A stretch of DNA of 64,000 nt from Tersicoccus solisilvae (GTDB lineage Bacteria > Actinomycetota > Actinomycetes > Actinomycetales > Micrococcaceae): contig NZ_BMJI01000020.1 in assembly GCF_014643255.1 (NCBI RefSeq), forward strand, positions 1 through 64,000, written 5' to 3'. The first letter of the stretch is position 1. Every line of letters begins with the position of its first letter. Position numbers and translations under genes: made by a program. Positions 53,730 through 62,479 of this stretch are shown here, piece by piece. Under the pieces are notes generated by a model. That model worked only from the letters and a program-made list of their open reading frames with translations. It was not told where the DNA came from and ran no database searches.

Positions 53730-55691
53730 TCAGGCGTGGTCGGAACGGAGTGCCGGATAGTCGGACCAGTCACCGCCGGCGAGACGCGACCATGCGGCGG
53801 CGGACGAGGTCGTGATGCCGAGGAGATCCGAGACGATCCGGGGATGCATTTGCCGGGTGAGCTCGATGAGCGCTGTGGTGCGTGCGCTTCCCGCGAGCAG
53901 GCCTTCGGCGCGAAGACGACGGCTCAGCGGGCCCGGGGTGAGGTGATTGCCTGGGTTCCGGCCGGGGAACAGCCATCCTTCAGGATGGTGCTTCGCGGCG
54001 TCGGCGAGATCGCTGATGGCGTCGCCAAGGATCTCGGGGAGCCCGATCGGCTCGGCCCCGACGGTCAGCGTGACGGGCCGCGAGCTCGTATCGATCTGTG
54101 TCCGGGTGATCGTGACGATGCGGGTCAGCTGGATGCCGTAGAGCAGTACGAGGAGCCCGGCTGCCCGGGTCTTCGGGTCCATGCCGGCATCCGACAGGAA
54201 CTTGCGAGCCATCTGCCATCGGTGGTCGGAGGCGTAGCTTCGCCCTTCGAGGCGATGGGCTCGGAACTCGACTCGGAGGGTGCTCATCCGGTGCCGTCGT
54301 AGCCAGCGAGTGAATGGTGCCAGCGCGTCACGCTGGCTCGGTGAATCAGTCAGATATGCGTCGAGCCGGCGCTGCGGATAGGTTGCCAGCGTCTCTTGCT
54401 GTGACCGAATCTCTCGAAGAAGCGCGGCGCAGTACTTCAGCGCGGCCCGTTGCCTTTGGAAGCCAGCGGCTGGACTCGATGTACTGCGGGGTACCGCTCG
54501 GAAAGCCCGGGTGGACCGGAGGAGCTCCCAGGTGCAGTACCGGCGCAGGACCAGCCGGTCCTCGGCATGTTCGATGCCCGCCAACCATCCATCGAGCCAG
54601 TGGTCGAAGCGCGTGCCTTCGACATCGATCTCCGGAAGCACTCCTGAGCGGACCAGAAGCGAGAGGAGGAACGCTACCGACTGTCCCGACCGAGCTCGGG
54701 TGATGATCGCCTCGGCGGTGAGTGGCAGGGTTCCGTCCGCGATCTCGCGGAGCACCATCGCGCACTTGCTCTTGTGCATCCAGCGTTCGAGCGATGCGGC
54801 TTTGCTGTGGTGCGTGAGCAGATAGTCCGCAAGGGGGTGGAGGTCCGCGCGGATCTCTCCCGCGTCGTCGGCGAGCAACTGCTGGATCGCGACGGGCCGG
54901 CGGCACTCGACGCAGAGATGATGCTTGCGGATCTCCTCGATCGAGCCACACCCAGGGCAGGCCATCGTCACCGGAGCGCCCGCGCAGTCGGCGCAGACCT
55001 TCTGACCGTTCATGAAACCGGTCAAGAACACCCTGCGCCCGCACTCGGGACAGGGCTGCGGTCTACGCATCGCGTAATAGCAGCGTGCGCATACCCGTCG
55101 CCCGTCAAGGTGGGAGGCGACCCGGCCAGGTTCTCCGCAGAGACCGCAGGTCTTGATCGGTGCGGTATAACAGGCCAGGCAGACGAGTTCCGGGCGGCGG
55201 ACGATGATGGTCGCGTGCTGCCTGCACCGCGAGCAGTCACCGAACGATCGAGGGTCGGCTCGCCAGCATTCGCGGCAGAAGCGCTGTCCGTCGATCGTGC
55301 GCTGCACGGGTCGGACCCGGCCACAGGAAGCGCAGGAGACGGACCTGGCGTTCCGCTCGCAACGAGAGCAGTGCCGACCACCGCTCGGCGTCTTGTGGGG
55401 CATTCTCACCGAGCGGCCGCAGGACTCGCACGTCGGCAGCACTACCCGGTCTGCTCCTTCTTCTACCAGCGCGCGGGCCAGATCCTGGACGGTCACCGGC
55501 ACATTCGCATGCCGCCCCTCGAGGACCCCAGGCTGCTTGATCAGCGCGAGCTCAAGAAGCCGCTGCGTGAGGGGCACTGGCGCAACCGAATGCACGATCT
55601 CAGCGAGACGCTCGGGCAAGATCTCGGGAACGAGGGGACGCACGAGGTCGATAACTTCCGTGACTCTCGGCTGCTGCGGAGGCTTGGCCAC
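53730..55691 (-). CDS. Zinc-ribbon protein with a recombinase-like C-terminus
   Basis: 653 residues. Residues about 87-270 contain many CxxC pairs (CESCGR, CSRC, CASCGR, CRECW, CSRC, CLAC, CGLCGE, CARC, CPECGR, CADC, CPGCG, CVEC), so five or six zinc ribbons. The C-terminal 250 residues have YGIQLTRIVTITRTQI and LSRRLRAEGL..RTTALIELTRQMHP..LGITTSSAAAWSRLAGGDW, which follow the layout of a tyrosine recombinase, but the usual HxxR and final Tyr are not clear. It is coupled to an HTH gene. Confidence 0.6.
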   Translation of the reverse strand: MAKPPQQPRVTEVIDLVRPLVPEILPERLAEIVHSVAPVPLTQRLLELALIKQPGVLEGRHANVPVTVQDLARALVEEGADRVVLPTCESCGRSVRMPHKTPSGGRHCSRCERNARSVSCASCGRVRPVQRTIDGQRFCRECWRADPRSFGDCSRCRQHATIIVRRPELVCLACYTAPIKTCGLCGEPGRVASHLDGRRVCARCYYAMRRPQPCPECGRRVFLTGFMNGQKVCADCAGAPVTMACPGCGSIEEIRKHHLCVECRRPVAIQQLLADDAGEIRADLHPLADYLLTHHSKAASLERWMHKSKCAMVLREIADGTLPLTAEAIITRARSGQSVAFLLSLLVRSGVLPEIDVEGTRFDHWLDGWLAGIEHAEDRLVLRRYCTWELLRSTRAFRAVPRSTSSPAAGFQRQRAALKYCAALLREIRSQQETLATYPQRRLDAYLTDSPSQRDALAPFTRWLRRHRMSTLRVEFRAHRLEGRSYASDHRWQMARKFLSDAGMDPKTRAAGLLVLLYGIQLTRIVTITRTQIDTSSRPVTLTVGAEPIGLPEILGDAISDLADAAKHHPEGWLFPGRNPGNHLTPGPLSRRLRAEGLLAGSARTTALIELTRQMHPRIVSDLLGITTSSAAAWSRLAGGDWSDYPALRSDHA

Positions 55692-55696
55692 CGTGG

Positions 55697-55990
55697 CTAC
55701 TTCGTACGCGGACGGCGGATGGTTGCGCGGACAGGACGGAGATCACCGATCGACCCGCGCGTCGCTTCCTCGCCCACGGCCACCGGGGTCGATGCCTCTC
55801 GGCGAGCGATTGTCACGAGATCGTCGAGTGAGCACTCCAGCGCATCGCACAACGCCGCCAACACGTCGAGACGCACCCGCTGAGGCGGTTGCGTCACCAG
55901 CCGATACACCTGCTCCCTGGACAGGTCGATCCCGCGTTCCTCGAGCAGTGGCTTCAGCTTGGAGGTCTGGAAGATCCCGCGCGAAGCCAT
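55697..55990 (-). CDS. Cro/CI-type helix-turn-helix protein
   Basis: 97 residues, ATG at 55988-55990 (a GTG one codon earlier). FQTSKLKPLLEERGIDLSREQVYRLVTQPPQRVRLDVLAALCDALECSLDDLV is a complete XRE fold at about 8-60. It ends six bases before the zinc-ribbon protein gene and probably regulates or partners it. Confidence 0.85.
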   Translation of the reverse strand: MASRGIFQTSKLKPLLEERGIDLSREQVYRLVTQPPQRVRLDVLAALCDALECSLDDLVTIARREASTPVAVGEEATRGSIGDLRPVRATIRRPRTK

Positions 55991-56340
55991 CACTCGGGGT
56001 AGGCCGGGTTCTCCGCGGCCAGAACGACACCGGCCCGGGTGAGACGGAGCCTCTTGACGGTCAGTTCACCGTCGAGGATCGCGACGACCACGGCACCGTC
56101 GGTGGGCCGGCGGGCGCGGTCGACGACGAGTTCGTCGCCGTCGCTGATGCCGGCCCCGGTCATCGAGTCCCCCGACACCCGGACCACGAACGTGGAGGTC
56201 CGGTCCTGGATGAGGTGCTCGTTCAGGTCGACGGACCCGTCGTAGTAGTCCTGTGCCGGCGAGGGGAACCCGGCCGGGACGGCGATGGGGGCGACCTGGA
56301 TGCCGGCGGCCGCGGCGACCTCCTCGGAGCGGCCGCCGGC
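55990..56340 (-). pseudogene. umuD: UmuD remnant, truncated at both ends
   Basis: Minus-strand translation gives VPAGFPSPAQDYYDG, with the Ala-Gly cleavage site, then FVVRVSGDSMTGAG (catalytic Ser) and ILDGELTVKRL (catalytic Lys). The sequence stops after AENPAYPE at the border with the HTH gene, about 25-30 residues early. No in-frame start codon is found at the other end. It is the partner of the umuC fragment at 48863-49891. Confidence 0.8.
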
Positions 56341-56526
56341 ACCTACAAGGCCGCGATGGCCGATCCGACGTCGGGGTGTTGGTGGGCGGTGGCGGCGATG
56401 CGGTTGTGCGTCGACGCCGGCGCCGACCTCGACGTCGCCCGCGCGACCGTGCCCATGGTCGCGGCCCGCCTGGCGGCCGCCGGCGGCGGCTCCGCAGCAG
56501 CGTCACGTCACCCGGGTGGGGCGTAG
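56341..56526 (+). other. Short open frame, possible gene fragment
   Basis: The frame reads TYKAAMADPTSGCWWAVAAMRLCVDAGADLDVARATVP and ends at 56526. Its Trp/Cys content looks coding-like, but it begins exactly where the umuD remnant ends and no upstream part exists. It may be the tail of a gene cut by the rearrangement. Confidence 0.3.
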
Positions 56527-56537
56527 TCGAGCACCTA

Positions 56538-56735
56538 TCAGCATCGTCTGCGGATGACTACGCCAGCCACGGGACGGGCGTCCACCGACGTCGCCGGCGG
56601 GTTGACGGTGATCGCCGCCGGCACAGCCGGGATCACCTGGGTTGGAGAGTGGTCCGCGAGCTGGGCGAAGGGGACCATGATGGCCAGGGCGACGCTCACG
56701 AGCGCCCGGACGGTCCTGTTGTGTGAAGGGGTCAC
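56538..56735 (-). CDS. Possible small exported peptide
   Basis: 65 residues from a GTG. HNRTVRALVSVALAIMVPFAQLAD looks like an N-terminal signal or membrane helix, followed by a Pro/Val/Ala-rich tail ending in IRRRC. No clear ribosome site. The frame may be chance. Confidence 0.3.
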   Translation of the reverse strand: MTPSHNRTVRALVSVALAIMVPFAQLADHSPTQVIPAVPAAITVNPPATSVDARPVAGVVIRRRC

Positions 56736-56798
56736 GGCTGCTCTATGCGGCCCGACCGTCCACGGCTGTCATGCTTTTCCCGGAGTACCCCCCCTGCC

Positions 56799-57488
56799 CT
56801 ACTCCTGCGGCAACCGTGGGCTCCTGCGCCCGCGCCAGTCCGGCGCCACGGCGTCGAGCGCTTCCACGCGGTGTGCCGTGAGCCAGGACCTTCGGGAGGC
56901 GGCTCGCAGCCCCATCAGCCAAACCGCCAGCCGCCGCTCCTCCTCGCCCGCGCCCCCGTACCGGGTCGGGATCCGATGCTGCTGATCGACGAACGCGGCC
57001 AGCTGCTCGAGCCGCTCAGCGAAGTGCTCGTCGCGCAACGCGCCAAGCGCTGGCCGGCGCCACCGACTCACCCCGTCCAGTGCTGCCGCCCTGTCAGCAC
57101 TGAGGTTCCCCCGGCGCTCGGCAGCCCGCTGGCGGGCCAGCCACCCGTACAGCTCCCTCTCATACCGGCTCCCGCTGTTCTCGCGGGGCTCGCGCCCGTT
57201 GCGCTGCAGCCAGACCCGGTAGTCGGCCATCTTCTGACCGAAGTCCTGCCTCTGGGTGAGGGTCGCCGGCAACGGGTGCAGGTGCCTCTTGAGCCGACGG
57301 GCCGGCATCGTCGGGTCGCGGCGCACGCGCACGGCGATCGCCTGGTTCACCCGCCACGAGTCCACGCCGCAGCGTCGAGCGATCTCGCGTGGCTCGAGGC
57401 CGTGCATCCACATCAGGGTCCACTCGTCCAGGCCTACGTGCGGGTGCGTGCACCCGTACTCGATGCAGTCCGGATCCACGGCCGCCAT
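56799..57488 (-). CDS. Helicase-associated (HA)-domain protein
   Basis: 229 residues. The first part (about 1-60) includes a helix-turn-helix-like EPREIARRCGVDSWRVNQAI. The two following segments (DFGQKMADYRVWLQRNGREPRENSGSRYERELYGWLARQR and the similar FAERLEQLAAFVDQQHRIPTRYG..ERRLAVWLMGLR) are helicase-associated domain repeats. No helicase motor is present. It is six bases after the resolvase gene and probably moves with it. Confidence 0.7.
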   Translation of the reverse strand: MAAVDPDCIEYGCTHPHVGLDEWTLMWMHGLEPREIARRCGVDSWRVNQAIAVRVRRDPTMPARRLKRHLHPLPATLTQRQDFGQKMADYRVWLQRNGREPRENSGSRYERELYGWLARQRAAERRGNLSADRAAALDGVSRWRRPALGALRDEHFAERLEQLAAFVDQQHRIPTRYGGAGEEERRLAVWLMGLRAASRRSWLTAHRVEALDAVAPDWRGRRSPRLPQE

Positions 57489-57494
57489 GCCCCG

Positions 57495-58130
57495 TCAGAG
57501 CTCCGTATTGCCGTCGACGTCGAGGGCGCGGATGATGGTGGACCGACTGACCTTCCGGTCCGCTGCGATGGCATTCAGCGTCCACCCCTCGGCCCGCCGC
57601 CGGCGCACCAGGTCGACGTCGTGCGGCTCGAGGGCTCGTGGGCGTCCGGCCTTGCCGGCCGCCGCGGCCAGACCGGCCTTCGTCCGCTCCCGAATCAGCT
57701 CGCGTTCCATCTCCGCGACGGAGGCAATCACGTGGAACATGAGGCGGCCTGTGGGAGTCGCGGTATCGATGCCCTCGGTCAGCGACCGGAACCCAACACC
57801 GCGGTCCGCCAGCTCATCGAGCAGGGCCGCGAGGCCCTTCACCGTCCGGCCGAGCCTGTCCAGCTTCCACACCACCAGTGTGTTGCCCGGCTGCAAAGCG
57901 CGGAGACACATGTCGAGCTGCGGCCGCGCCATCGTCTTCCCGGACACGCCTCGGTCGGCGTAGACGTCGAAGCAGCCGGCAGCCTCCAGGGCCCGGCGCT
58001 GCAGCTCGAGCGACTGATCCCTCGTCGACGTGCGGGCGTAGCCCAGGCTCACGCCGTTGGGCGTGATTCGCGGCTCCTCGACGTCGACCTCACGGCCAGT
58101 CCCATCGACAACCGTCAAGCGTGACGGCAT
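57495..58130 (-). CDS. Serine resolvase
   Basis: 211 residues from the ATG at 58128-58130, with GGGGGAG four bases upstream. Catalytic Ser in GYARTSTRDQSLELQ; KLDRLGRTVKGLAALLDEL and FHVIASVAEMERELIRERT follow; the C-terminal helix-turn-helix is LNAIAADRKVSRSTIIRAL. A clear paralogue of the resolvase at 34053 but not the same gene. TGTCA-rich direct and inverted motifs lie upstream (58173-58275). Confidence 0.9.
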   Translation of the reverse strand: MPSRLTVVDGTGREVDVEEPRITPNGVSLGYARTSTRDQSLELQRRALEAAGCFDVYADRGVSGKTMARPQLDMCLRALQPGNTLVVWKLDRLGRTVKGLAALLDELADRGVGFRSLTEGIDTATPTGRLMFHVIASVAEMERELIRERTKAGLAAAAGKAGRPRALEPHDVDLVRRRRAEGWTLNAIAADRKVSRSTIIRALDVDGNTEL

Positions 58131-58245
58131 CCCACTCCCCCAAATGTTCCAGAATCCAACTCGGTCTCGTTCTGACACAGTATGTCATTGGACATGCATT
58201 CTGACCTGCTGGTTATGGGTTTTCGACGGCGGTCGCAGCAACGTG

Positions 58246-59169
58246 TCAGAACCGGTCCGTTTCGACCGACACGCCAGGTCTACGACGACCGGTCTCCGGT
58301 CGTCTTCGGATCAGCTGTGGACACCGTGAAGACGGCGCCCGCAGGGCGAACATCGCCGCGATGATGAACTCGGGCGCCTCCGACGCCAGGGGCGCGAGCC
58401 ACTGGACCAGGAAGAAGCTGTCGATGCCGAGCGATGACCCGGACTCGACGAGCGCGTCCGCGAACGGTTCGGCCGACGCCAGGATCAGGGATGCGGCGAC
58501 GACGAAGAGGCCGATGACTGTCGCCCGGCGCGTCTTCTGCGGAAGATCACCGATCAGCCTGGCCGGCCCCACGAGTTCTTCCTCGGTCTCGCTCTCGGCC
58601 TGACCCGAACGCCACAGATACCAGACGAACACCAGCACCAGCAGGACGCCGAACGCGAAGGGAATCTGCCCGAGCACGGGGATCACGAAGGCCAGCAAGC
58701 CCAGGAGGGCCAGGAACCCGATCTCCAGGCGGCTGCCGCGCGGCAATGGCAGGTATCCCAGGGTGGGGCGGCCCTCCGCCTTGGCGGTCTTCCTGGCCAC
58801 CAGCAGGGCCACGATCACCACGAGCGGCCAACCGAAACCCAACAGCAGCCGGTTCGATCCGGTCATGTTCGCGGCCGCGTACTGCTCGTACGTCGGGTCC
58901 GTGCCGGACCGGAAGGCGTAGTAGAGGTCGACGGCGTATTCGGGCAGTACGGCGATCACCGCGAGGATGGCGATGGCCAGGGCCCCGGAGATGTCCTTCT
59001 GCGCCGCTTCTGCGGCCCACGCCAGCAGGAAGGCGGACGCGACGATCGCCGCACCGAAGACCAGCATGACCGCGAGGGGTGGGATCTCGAGGCCGGAGAG
59101 ACGGACGATGACGGCCGGGGCCGCGATGGCCAGGCACAATGCGACACGGCGCAACAGTGCAGCGGGCAT
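58246..59169 (-). pseudogene. Sodium/calcium-type cation exchanger, 3'-truncated
   Basis: Start ATG at 59167-59169. The first half-repeat (AVLPEYAVDLYYAFRSGTDP..AANMTGSNRLLLGFGWPL) and the second (WLAPLASEAPEFIIAAMFALR) carry the acidic motifs of CaCA exchangers. After FALRA the chain turns into an unrelated tail (PSSRCPQLIRRRPETGRR), so roughly 80 residues including the final helices are missing. The break is near 58338, next to the resolvase segment. Confidence 0.8.
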
Positions 59170-59543
59170 GAGTTCACTCCAATGATCAGCACGACGCCAG
59201 AGCGCGACACACTCCGGCCCTTGGGCCGAAGGTCTCGCTCGCCTCATCACCTGAGGTGACGTACCGGGCGGATCGTCCTGATCGCCACTATGTCGACACG
59301 CCGCGTCCGGTGCTGCACCAGGACGGAACTACTCCCCTTCGCCATCGATGATCACAAGCGACATTCGTGTGTGTCTACGTGAAGACAAGCCGTTAGATCG
59401 GGTGAATACGGAAGTTGCCGCTGCCTCATCGCACTCGACGCCATGAACGCGCCGCGTTCCCGGGCCTCACGCCGCAGAGAAGGTCGAGTCGAGCCGCGCC
59501 GACGACCTGCCGACCGCTCTCGACACGACCCCCAGGGCCACCG
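59170..59543. other. Leader of the exchanger gene and gap to ctaG
   Basis: No gene is seen. The part nearest the exchanger holds a CGGCCC-TT-GGGCCG hairpin (59215-59228) and the palindrome TCACCTGAGGTGA (59247-59259), which may form a structured mRNA leader. The remainder has no feature I can name. Confidence 0.4.
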
Positions 59544-60509
59544 CTACCCACCGCGCTGGCCCTGCTCGTCGCCGGCAGACGACGAGCCTCGTCCCTCGAG
59601 GGACGCGAGGTAGGCGTTGTACTCCTCCAGGTCGGCTTCGTGCCGTGGTTGATGACGGGCGGCGAGTTTCGCGTCCCGACTGCCCCACCGGGCGAGGGTC
59701 ACGATCAGGATGACGAACAAGGGCAGTTCGGCGTAGGTCCACGCCAGGGTGCCTGCGACTGCCTGGTCGAAGAGGGGGTCGACCGACCATGATGGGGGCG
59801 GGCTGGAGAGCGCTGAGAAAAGTAGCGAGGGCGTGCGTAGCAGGACCAGGCCGAAGATGGCGTGGATCTGCAGCTCGATTCCTACGTCGGCCAGCCGGGC
59901 CGCATAGGACGGGGCCCTCGGCAGTGGATCCGAGGACCAGAGCGGCACGGCGGCGACGATTCCGCCGACGAGGAAGGTCATCAGCAGCAGCTCGTGACCC
60001 GCCGGCAAAGCGATCGCCACGCTGACGAGGTCAGTGAGATAGAGCCCGAGGTAGAGCGCGGCCGCGACCATGATGGCGACGGCCGGATGCAGGACCGCGC
60101 TGGCGACGCGGGAGCGCAGCCCACCATGTGCGACGCGCAACGCCACACGACCGATCCCCCGGTGCGGTGTCGCCCGGAGGATGAGCCGGCCCGGCGAACC
60201 GACGATGAGTAAGGGCGGCACGACGGTCATCAGGGTGATCTGCTGGAACACGAGCGCTCCGACGAGCCACTCTGCGTACTGGTTCAGCCCCAGACTTCCA
60301 GTGAGAAACAGGATCCCGCAGCCGAGCAGGAACGAGATCGTGCGCAATACCGACCAGCGACGTCCCCGCCGCCAGAGCGCCACCGCACCGAGCAGGTACA
60401 ACACGGCGAGCACCACGGCGATCGGCGCGACCACGGACACACCGACGGGCCAGAACGCCGCCAAATTTTCTGGTGTCGGCGGCGGAAGGATCGTCGCGTT
60501 GCCGGTCAC
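59544..60509 (-). CDS. CtaG-like cytochrome c oxidase assembly protein
   Basis: 321 residues from the GTG that overlaps the upstream stop by four bases. About seven to nine helices. LNQYAEWLVGALVFQQITLMTVVPPLLIVGSP and PAGHELLLMTFLVGGIVAAVPLWSSDPLP are typical of caa3-type CtaG (PF09678). In the family it aids copper-dependent oxidase assembly; next to metal genes it may also supply or buffer copper. Confidence 0.85.
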   Translation of the reverse strand: MTGNATILPPPTPENLAAFWPVGVSVVAPIAVVLAVLYLLGAVALWRRGRRWSVLRTISFLLGCGILFLTGSLGLNQYAEWLVGALVFQQITLMTVVPPLLIVGSPGRLILRATPHRGIGRVALRVAHGGLRSRVASAVLHPAVAIMVAAALYLGLYLTDLVSVAIALPAGHELLLMTFLVGGIVAAVPLWSSDPLPRAPSYAARLADVGIELQIHAIFGLVLLRTPSLLFSALSSPPPSWSVDPLFDQAVAGTLAWTYAELPLFVILIVTLARWGSRDAKLAARHQPRHEADLEEYNAYLASLEGRGSSSAGDEQGQRGG

Positions 60510-60841
60510 GATCGCCGCACCCTGATCGTCACACCGGCAACGAGGAAGACGACCGCCGCGGTGGGCTGAGCGGCACCCCAGACCGGACCGGCGAAGGAAA
60601 GCGGGAAGACCGGGTTCCACACCACGGCAATCAGGGCGAAGACCGCCACCCACCACCACTGCTTGGCCTGCACCGCGAACCAGCCGACAATCATCGCCAG
60701 GATCGCGGTCAGGAACAACACGACCGGACCCCAGCCCGCTCCGGTCAGAACCGGGGCGAGGAAGAGTGCCGCAGCTGCAACGGCACCGGGAGCGGCGGCG
60801 TTCCGCTGGTACGGCGAGGGCACCCGTCCGCGTTTGCTCAC
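60506..60841 (-). CDS. Small membrane protein (DUF6804-like)
   Basis: 111 residues from a GTG at 60839-60841. Three to four helices; QWWWVAVFALIAVVWNPVFPLSF is the recognisable stretch. It overlaps ctaG by four bases. Function unknown. The gap 60842-61102 holds the promoters of this operon and of the divergent CDF gene. Confidence 0.65.
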   Translation of the reverse strand: MSKRGRVPSPYQRNAAAPGAVAAAALFLAPVLTGAGWGPVVLFLTAILAMIVGWFAVQAKQWWWVAVFALIAVVWNPVFPLSFAGPVWGAAQPTAAVVFLVAGVTIRVRRS

Positions 60842-61063
60842 CGCCGGCTCACCATCGAATCGTTGCACCGGCGGAAGGATCGGGAGGTCTTGTCGGTGGT
60901 CATGATTCCGTTCCGTCGAAGTGGTCCACAAGCACACGGGCGGCCTCCACGCCGGCGGGGCCGCTCTGCGTCCTGCATCGACGCGGGACGCGAGCGTCGA
61001 CCAGTCACGGCCCACTTCGCCGCCCTCAAGGACGGTGTGTTCCCGGTGTTGCACTTAGGCTAA

Positions 61064-61088
61064 CATCTGAATACCTGATCATATGAAT
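61064..61088 (+). promoter_or_regulatory. Direct repeats before the CDF gene
   Basis: CATCTGAAT and CATATGAAT (8 of 9 identical) are separated by seven bases, ending 14 bases before the CDF start. AT-rich in a GC-rich setting; a plausible binding site for the SmtB/ArsR-type regulator encoded just downstream. Confidence 0.45.
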
Positions 61089-61102
61089 AAGCGAGGTGGG
61101 AG

Positions 61103-62011
61103 ATGGGCGCGGGGCATCAGCACGGACCGAGCACGGGTGGAAGTGCGAGCGGACGCCATCTGCGGGCTCTGATCGCGGCCCTGTGCCTCACCGGCGGGTT
61201 CATGGTCGTGGAGTTTGTGGTTGGTTTCACGACCAACTCGCTGGCCCTGATCTCCGACGCCGGACACATGGGAACCGACGTCCTCGGCCTGGGCATGGCG
61301 ACTGCCGCCATCCTGCTGGCTCGCCGCCCCGCAACCGCCCAGCGCACCTACGGCTTGTATCGGCTGGAGGTGCTGGCAGCCCTGGCCAACGGGATCCTGT
61401 TGTTCGGAGTGGCCGGCTACGTGATCGTCGAGGCCATGCGCCGGATCAGCGACCCTCCGTCGGTACCCGGGCCGCCGCTGCTCGTCACCGCGGTCATCGG
61501 CCTGGCCGTCAATGTGGTCAGCTTCCTGTTGCTGCGATCTGGAGCCCGCAACAGTCTGAACCTACGCGGGGCGATGCTCGAGGTGATGGGCGACATGCTC
61601 GGATCGGTCGGTGTGATCGTCGCCGCGATCATTCTGTGGACCACCGGGTGGCCCTACGCCGATCCCATCATCGGCGTCGGCATCGGCCTGTTCATCCTCC
61701 CCCGCACGTTCATCCTCACTCGCCAGGCCCTGCGGATCCTACTCGAGGTGGCTCCCGCCCACGTGAACGTGCCGAAGCTGACCTCCCAGATCGAAGCCCT
61801 GCCGGGCGTGGACAGCGTGCATGATCTGCACGTCTGGACACTCACCTCGGGCATCGAGAACGCGACCGGACACGTCCGCATCGCCGCCGGCGCCGACTTC
61901 GCCACGGTCCTCCAGGCAACCCATGCCGTGCTCGACGAACACGGCATCCACCACGCCACCATTCAGTGCGAACCGGTCACCTTCACCGACGAGCGTCAGC
62001 TGCCGGTCTAG
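61103..62011 (+). CDS. czcD: CDF-family metal exporter (CzcD-like)
   Basis: 302 residues. A His-poor N-terminus (GHQHG), six helices, SLALISDAGHMGTDV in helix 2 and MLEVMGDMLGSVGV in helix 5 give the two His/Asp-bearing metal-site helices. The C-terminal dimer domain has VHDLHVWTLTSGIENATGHVRI. It should export Zn, Co or Cd by proton antiport. GAGGTGGGAG precedes the ATG. Confidence 0.92.
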   Translation: MGAGHQHGPSTGGSASGRHLRALIAALCLTGGFMVVEFVVGFTTNSLALISDAGHMGTDVLGLGMATAAILLARRPATAQRTYGLYRLEVLAALANGILLFGVAGYVIVEAMRRISDPPSVPGPPLLVTAVIGLAVNVVSFLLLRSGARNSLNLRGAMLEVMGDMLGSVGVIVAAIILWTTGWPYADPIIGVGIGLFILPRTFILTRQALRILLEVAPAHVNVPKLTSQIEALPGVDSVHDLHVWTLTSGIENATGHVRIAAGADFATVLQATHAVLDEHGIHHATIQCEPVTFTDERQLPV

Positions 62012-62026
62012 CTAGAGTGACACTCC

Positions 62027-62401
62027 ATGGGAGCTCCACAGGAACCTGACGGAGACGACGGGCAGCACGTCAGGGTAGAGATACCGGCCGAGGAGAGCGT
62101 CCTGCAGGTCGCTGACGTGTTCTCGCTGCTCGGCGACCCCGCGCGGGTCCGAATCCTCACCGCACTGCTGAACGAGCGGATGCGGGTCCGCGACCTGGCC
62201 GCTACCGTCGGATCCAGCGAATCAGCCGTGTCGCACGCCCTACGGCTTCTACGGGCGCACCACGTCGTGAGGGTGCACCGCGTGGGTCGCGAGGCCCACT
62301 ACGAACTCCATGACGCCCACGTCCGTGCCCTGCTCCAACTCGCCCTCGACCACGTCACCCACGCCAACCCGATCCACGTACTTGGAGAATCGGACCACTG
62401 A
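62027..62401 (+). CDS. ArsR/SmtB-family metal repressor
   Basis: 124 residues. Winged helix with VGSSESAVSHALRLLRAHHVVRVHRVGREAHYELHD. The last helix (DAHVRALLQLALDHVTHANPIH) carries the Asp/His pattern of alpha-5 zinc/cobalt/nickel sensors. It follows the CDF gene by 15 bases and probably controls it. No Cys, so it is not a Cd/As-type sensor. Confidence 0.87.
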   Translation: MGAPQEPDGDDGQHVRVEIPAEESVLQVADVFSLLGDPARVRILTALLNERMRVRDLAATVGSSESAVSHALRLLRAHHVVRVHRVGREAHYELHDAHVRALLQLALDHVTHANPIHVLGESDH

Positions 62402-62479
62402 CTGCACACGGGCTGCGAGACCCGAGGCCGAGGAACCGCCGCTTTCCCTGAGCCCCGCCTGGAATGACGACCGCGCTGG

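Noticed and set aside
49880-55992. Terminal inverted repeats or target duplication bordering the cadmium cassette
   Set aside because: The two borders share only scattered bases; no convincing repeat could be defined.
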